Assembly (NCBI GenBank): GCA_937944065.1
Contig: CALDZS010000119.1
Location: 1 to 8,288, forward strand
Source: an uncultured Amylibacter sp.
GTDB taxonomy: Bacteria; Pseudomonadota; Alphaproteobacteria; Rhodobacterales; Rhodobacteraceae
Length of the DNA: 8,288 bases
Direction: 5' to 3'
Below the pieces are notes generated by a model. That model was not told the origin of the DNA. It saw nothing but the letters and a program-made list of their open reading frames with translations, and ran no database searches. Within the stretch, counting starts at the first letter, position 1, and each line of letters opens with the position of its first letter. Below are positions 6,062 to 8,288 of this stretch, piece after piece. A program made the position numbers and the translations under genes.

Positions 6062-6412
6062 TCAATCGCCATGCACCATCAATGCCACCACCAACGGCTC
6101 GGTGTCGCTGCCTGAATATAGATCAGGATTTGATGCAAGCTCATCGATCAACTTGGTGCGTTTCAACTTGGCCACACGCGCCAGATCCATCGACTGGAAT
6201 AGAACGGGTCCACCGCCTTTTTCGATCTCGATTTTGATCTGCGCAAAGTTTTGCTTAACAAAGCGACTAACCTTACCACGCCGATTGTTATAAACAGTGT
6301 TTGAAATTCCAGTGCCGACTGCCTGTATAGGCCAAGTCAGTGGGTTGCCAAGATGATTGGGGTCATTGCGCGTGCAAGCGATCAAGGGGATTAACAGAAT
6401 TAAAATTCGCAT
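6062..6412 (-). CDS. Small putative lipoprotein of unknown function
   Basis: I do not recognise a named family, although the composition resembles small conserved roseobacter proteins. Starting at ATG 6412 the product has 116 residues. It opens MRILILLIPLIAC, a short hydrophobic signal with a lipobox-like LIAC ending at C13, so export and lipid anchoring are likely. The mature part contains a GNPLTWPIQAVGTGISN segment, a basic RRGKVSRF stretch, an EIEKGGGPVL motif and the end VALMVHGD. A longer version from TTG 6439 would place nine polar residues before the signal and is less likely. GGAGG (complement of 6433-6437) is 20 nt from the chosen ATG, which is unusually far, so the start is not certain. 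The MaoC-like gene follows after 48 nt and may share its transcript. Confidence 0.65.
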   Translation of the reverse strand: MRILILLIPLIACTRNDPNHLGNPLTWPIQAVGTGISNTVYNNRRGKVSRFVKQNFAQIKIEIEKGGGPVLFQSMDLARVAKLKRTKLIDELASNPDLYSGSDTEPLVVALMVHGD

Positions 6413-6457
6413 GGTTGGACAATAGTCGATTGCCTCCAATAAAACAGCGCTAATCGC

Positions 6458-6486
6458 TTGACTTTAAGGCGTAAACTTAAGATACA
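6458..6486 (+). promoter_or_regulatory. Candidate promoter for rplU-rpmA
   Basis: TTGACT (6458-6463) lies 17 bp before GATACA (6481-6486). The -35 is strong and the -10 weak (three of six). It would start transcription near 6493, giving a leader of about 143 nt that opens with the hairpin at 6494-6515. A second possible -35 (TTGATA, 6579-6584) has no good -10 behind it. Confidence 0.45.
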
Positions 6487-6493
6487 CCGCCAT

Positions 6494-6598
6494 CTGCACG
6501 ACTCTTTTCGTGCAGTAAATGTTCATTTCATGCTTAAGTGCATGCGCTGTTCGAGGCGCGGGTTAGACCGCTAAACACTTGATAAGATTAATTATCTT
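6494..6598 (+). promoter_or_regulatory. rplU leader with three inverted repeats
   Basis: CTGCACGA (6494-6501) pairs perfectly with TCGTGCAG (6508-6515) around a 6-nt loop. CATGC (6529-6533) pairs with GCATG (6540-6544). AAGAT (6584-6588) pairs with ATCTT (6594-6598). None is followed by a T-run, so they are not ordinary terminators. Placed between the predicted start of transcription and the rplU ribosome-binding site, they could form a regulatory leader, for example for feedback by L21 or L27. That role is inferred from position only. Confidence 0.35.
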
Positions 6599-6635
6599 GG
6601 GGCCGTAGGACGCGGATTTACAAAGGAAGACGCAC

Positions 6636-7199
6636 ATGTTTGCGGTTCTAAAAACTGGTGGCAAACAGTATAAAGTTGCTAGCGGGGACATCCTGCGTGT
6701 TGAAAAAGTAACTGGCAATGCTGGCGAAACTGTTCAATTCAACGAAATTTTGATGGTCGGTGGCGATAAGCCAGTGATCGGTGCACCTTCGGTTGCAGGC
6801 GCTGCTGTCCAAGCAGAAATCCTGGAACAAGGTAAAGGCCCGAAACTGATTCATTATGTTAAGCGCCGTCGTAAGCACAGCTCTCAGCGTAAAAAGGGTC
6901 ATCGTCAGCAAATCACCGTTCTACGTGTGACTGACATTTTGGCCAAAGGTGGCGACAAGTCTGGTGTTGCAGCCGCAGAAAATGGCCGCGGGTTTATCCC
7001 TGCCGCCGCTGATGCGCCTGTAGCCAAAAAAGCAGCGGCGAAAAAGCCAGCTGCGAAAAAAGCAGACGCTAAGCCAGCAGCAGCTAAGAAGCCTGCCGCG
7101 AAAAAAGCCGCTCCTGCGAAAGCAGCAGCAGAAAAGAAACCAGCAGCTAAAAAAGCAGCGCCTAAAAAGGCTGCTGCGAAAAAAGCTGACGACAAGTAA
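6636..7199 (+). CDS. rplU: 50S ribosomal protein L21 with long Ala/Lys/Pro tail
   Basis: L21 binds 23S rRNA in the large subunit. Residues 1-102 form the standard domain: MFAVLKTGGKQYKV at the start, then the rRNA-binding KRRRKHSSQRKKGHRQ at 76-91 and ITVLRVTDI. The family is usually about 103 residues long; here the protein has 187. A linker (103-128) leads to a low-complexity tail (129-187) of KKAAAKKPAA-type repeats like those of histone H1 or bacterial H1-like proteins. Such extensions occur in some alphaproteobacterial L21 proteins; the function of this one is not known to me. AAAGGAAG (6622-6629) with 6-nt spacing supports the ATG. rpmA follows after 12 nt in the same operon. Identification is certain for the core domain. 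Confidence 0.98.
   Translation: MFAVLKTGGKQYKVASGDILRVEKVTGNAGETVQFNEILMVGGDKPVIGAPSVAGAAVQAEILEQGKGPKLIHYVKRRRKHSSQRKKGHRQQITVLRVTDILAKGGDKSGVAAAENGRGFIPAAADAPVAKKAAAKKPAAKKADAKPAAAKKPAAKKAAPAKAAAEKKPAAKKAAPKKAAAKKADDK
7020..7196 (+). repeat. Low-complexity Ala/Lys/Pro-coding repeat in rplU
   Basis: About 177 nt encode residues 129-187 of L21, with irregular repeats of AAKK, KKPAA and KKAAP units written with alternating GCA/GCG/GCT/GCC and AAA/AAG codons. The codon variety means the DNA is not a simple tandem array, but it is still likely to vary in length between strains. Confidence 0.75.
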
Positions 7200-7211
7200 A
7201 GGAAGACCGAC

Positions 7212-7481
7212 ATGGCACATAAAAAAGCAGGTGGTTCATCCCGTAACGGTCGCGACTCCGCGGGTCGTCGTCTTGGCGTGAAAAAATATGGCGGCGAAGC
7301 CGTTGTTCCAGGTAACATCATCGTGCGTCAGCGCGGCAACAAATGGTGGCCGGGTAAAAATGTTGGACAAGGTAAAGACCATACATTGTTCGCCCTAGAA
7401 GGTGGCGCTGTGAAATTCCACAAGGGTTTCAAAGGTCGCACATTCATTTCAGTTCTACCGATGGCGGAAGCTGCTGAATAA
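7212..7481 (+). CDS. rpmA: 50S ribosomal protein L27
   Basis: The 89-residue protein is full-length L27, whose N-terminal tail reaches the peptidyl-transferase centre. It begins MAHKKAGGSSRNGRDSAGRR, the conserved lysine-rich end, directly after the initiator Met; there is no N-terminal prosequence of the type removed in Firmicutes. The VPGNIIVRQRG and GKDHTLFALEGG stretches are typical. AAAGGAAGA overlaps the rplU stop codon, and the spacer before the ATG is almost the same as that before rplU, which suggests matched translation of the two proteins. A strong intrinsic terminator follows 26 nt after the stop codon. Confidence 0.98.
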   Translation: MAHKKAGGSSRNGRDSAGRRLGVKKYGGEAVVPGNIIVRQRGNKWWPGKNVGQGKDHTLFALEGGAVKFHKGFKGRTFISVLPMAEAAE

Positions 7482-7507
7482 GACTTAGTCGATATACTTA
7501 TTACAAG

Positions 7508-7535
7508 GGATCGGCTTCGGCCGGTCCTTTTTTTT
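7508..7535 (+). terminator. Intrinsic terminator of the rplU-rpmA operon
   Basis: GGATCGGC (7508-7515) pairs with GCCGGTCC (7520-7527) with one G-T wobble around a TTCG tetraloop closed by C-G, a very stable loop. Eight T follow (7528-7535). This is a textbook terminator and separates the ribosomal operon from the next genes. Confidence 0.95.
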
Positions 7536-7614
7536 ATTCTGATTTTGAATTTAAACTTGGATTGGTCAAAACGCTCCAATGATGGGGCAAACTTAGACGT
7601 GAAAGGACGTCATC

Positions 7615-7920
7615 ATGACCAATATTGAAAAAGAGATCATTACTTATAAAATTATCACTCGCGGGACCAAAGCGGAACTTGGGGCGTATCCACAAGATCC
7701 ACATGCTTGGACCGAGGTCCATTTTGCGCAAGCGCCCAAGGCGACGTCTCGCGGCTTTTTCTCGTTCATCATGACGTTCGCGTTCAAAATCGCAAAAATA
7801 AGAAAATCTAGGGGCCCTAAGGGGCCCCAATCCCCAAACATTCTGTCCGAGGTTAGGGCGAGTTTACCCAACATTTCCCTTGTTAACTTACGCTTGGTTA
7901 AGTGGGACGCTGTCTTATGA
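7615..7920 (+). CDS. Small ORF of unknown function, possibly coding only in its first half
   Basis: I recognise no family in this 101-codon reading frame. A good AAAGGA (7602-7607, 7-nt spacing) precedes the ATG. Residues 1-45 look protein-like (TYKIITRGTKAELG, PQDPHAWTEVHFAQAPKA), followed by a short hydrophobic run GFFSFIMTFAF at 47-57. From about 7797 the character changes: the rare codons ATA, AGA, AGG and AGG cluster, and a GC-only hairpin (7811-7828) is embedded. The other two frames stop at 7799-7801 and 7809-7811, so an ancestral protein of about 62-66 residues may have ended here and a frameshift may have lengthened it. The ORF stop overlaps the acetyltransferase start as ATGA, which could mean coupling or chance. 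Confidence 0.45.
   Translation: MTNIEKEIITYKIITRGTKAELGAYPQDPHAWTEVHFAQAPKATSRGFFSFIMTFAFKIAKIRKSRGPKGPQSPNILSEVRASLPNISLVNLRLVKWDAVL
7811..7828. repeat. GC-only hairpin before the acetyltransferase gene
   Basis: GGGGCCC (7811-7817) pairs perfectly with GGGCCCC (7822-7828) around a 4-nt TAAG loop: seven G-C pairs. On the plus strand no T-run follows. Read on the minus strand the hairpin is followed by a loosely T-rich stretch (complement of 7793-7810), so it could hinder antisense transcription. Confidence 0.7.
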
Positions 7921-8288
7921 AAAAGACCATTCAAACAGATAGATTGGTTTTGCGCACTCCGAGTGTTTCCGATGTGTCGGCATTGGTACAGGCGTTGAAC
8001 AATTACGAAATCACAAAATGGTTGGCGAAGGTTCCTCACCCTTACACGGATGTGGATGCGCAGCAATTCATCGCGGCCAACGCGGATAAGGCGCACCCAA
8101 CATATCACATTTACCATGATGGACGCCTGATCGGAGGGGTCGGTTTAGGCGGCTTGGTTGGTTTAGGGTATTGGCTGATCCCAGATGCATGGGGCAAGGG
8201 TTATGTTACCGAGGCCAGTGGCGCCCTGTTGGCACGCCATTTTACAGATGCAAATGCGCAGGCTGTGACCTCTGGCTATCAATCAAGT
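7917..8288 (+). CDS. GNAT family N-acetyltransferase, RimJ/RimL-like (cut by window edge)
   Basis: The first 124 residues are visible. They begin MKKTIQTDRLVLRTPSVSDV, the standard opening of RimJ/RimL-type GNAT enzymes, which move an acetyl group from acetyl-CoA to an amine (protein N-termini or small molecules). GYWLIPDAWGKGYVTEA at 84-100 is the acetyl-CoA binding motif, with the pyrophosphate-binding loop around WGKGYV (92-97). The C-terminal portion lies outside the window. The start overlaps the stop of the preceding small ORF (ATGA), and GGGA (7904-7907) gives a modest ribosome-binding site. The position after rplU-rpmA recalls clusters that continue to obgE. The substrate cannot be told from the sequence. 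Confidence 0.9.
   Translation, partial: MKKTIQTDRLVLRTPSVSDVSALVQALNNYEITKWLAKVPHPYTDVDAQQFIAANADKAHPTYHIYHDGRLIGGVGLGGLVGLGYWLIPDAWGKGYVTEASGALLARHFTDANAQAVTSGYQSS

Noticed and set aside
6905..7321. Minus-strand frame rich in Ala, Phe and Gly that resembles a membrane protein
   Set aside because: It is the antisense reading of the Ala/Lys-rich tail of L21; GC-rich alternating codons produce a false hydrophobic pattern.
7644..8117. 157-codon minus-strand frame across the small ORF and the acetyltransferase
   Set aside because: It is antisense to a clear GNAT domain and has no recognisable motif.

Overview
The window looks like ordinary chromosomal DNA from an alphaproteobacterium, most likely a marine roseobacter-type member of the Rhodobacterales with fairly balanced base composition. 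Reasons: the Lon, Tgt, L21 and L27 proteins read like that group; both tRNA genes encode their CCA ends; L21 has a long Ala/Lys/Pro tail; and a SufT-SufA pair sits apart from any visible suf operon. No transposase, integrase, phage gene, CRISPR array or toxin-antitoxin pair was seen. No hidden multi-gene system could be supported; the interesting points are small regulatory and overlap features.

Layout. Positions 1-989 (minus strand) carry a tight unit: sufT, sufA and the start of tpiA, with a TAATG stop/start overlap and then a 2-nt gap. A 67-bp divergent spacer separates it from tgt (1057-2187, plus), the enzyme that inserts the queuosine precursor into tRNA. A 202-bp gap leads to lon (2390-4789, plus), the AAA+ protease. 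Two back-to-back intrinsic terminators follow lon. They leave only 18 nt before a small HU-like DNA-binding protein gene (4890-5213), whose last codons run into tRNA-Val(UAC) (5204-5279). After a 176-bp spacer comes tRNA-Asp(GUC) (5456-5532).

Positions 5555-6412 (minus) hold a small probable lipoprotein gene followed by a MaoC-type hot-dog hydratase gene. A 223-bp region (6413-6635) with a candidate promoter and several stem-loops leads into rplU-rpmA (6636-7481, plus), which ends at a strong UUCG-loop terminator. Then come a weakly supported small ORF (7615-7920) and a GNAT acetyltransferase gene (7917-8288) cut off by the window edge. The rplU-rpmA-acetyltransferase order resembles clusters that often continue to obgE, but that lies outside the window.

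The genes serve basic functions: Fe-S cluster delivery, glycolysis, tRNA modification and supply, protein quality control, nucleoid structure and ribosome assembly. The items most worth a second look are the hup/tRNA-Val overlap, the terminator sited almost on the hup ribosome-binding site, the rplU leader with an 8-bp hairpin at the predicted transcript start, and the GC-only hairpin inside the doubtful ORF before the acetyltransferase. No gene-free stretch exceeds 300 bp.
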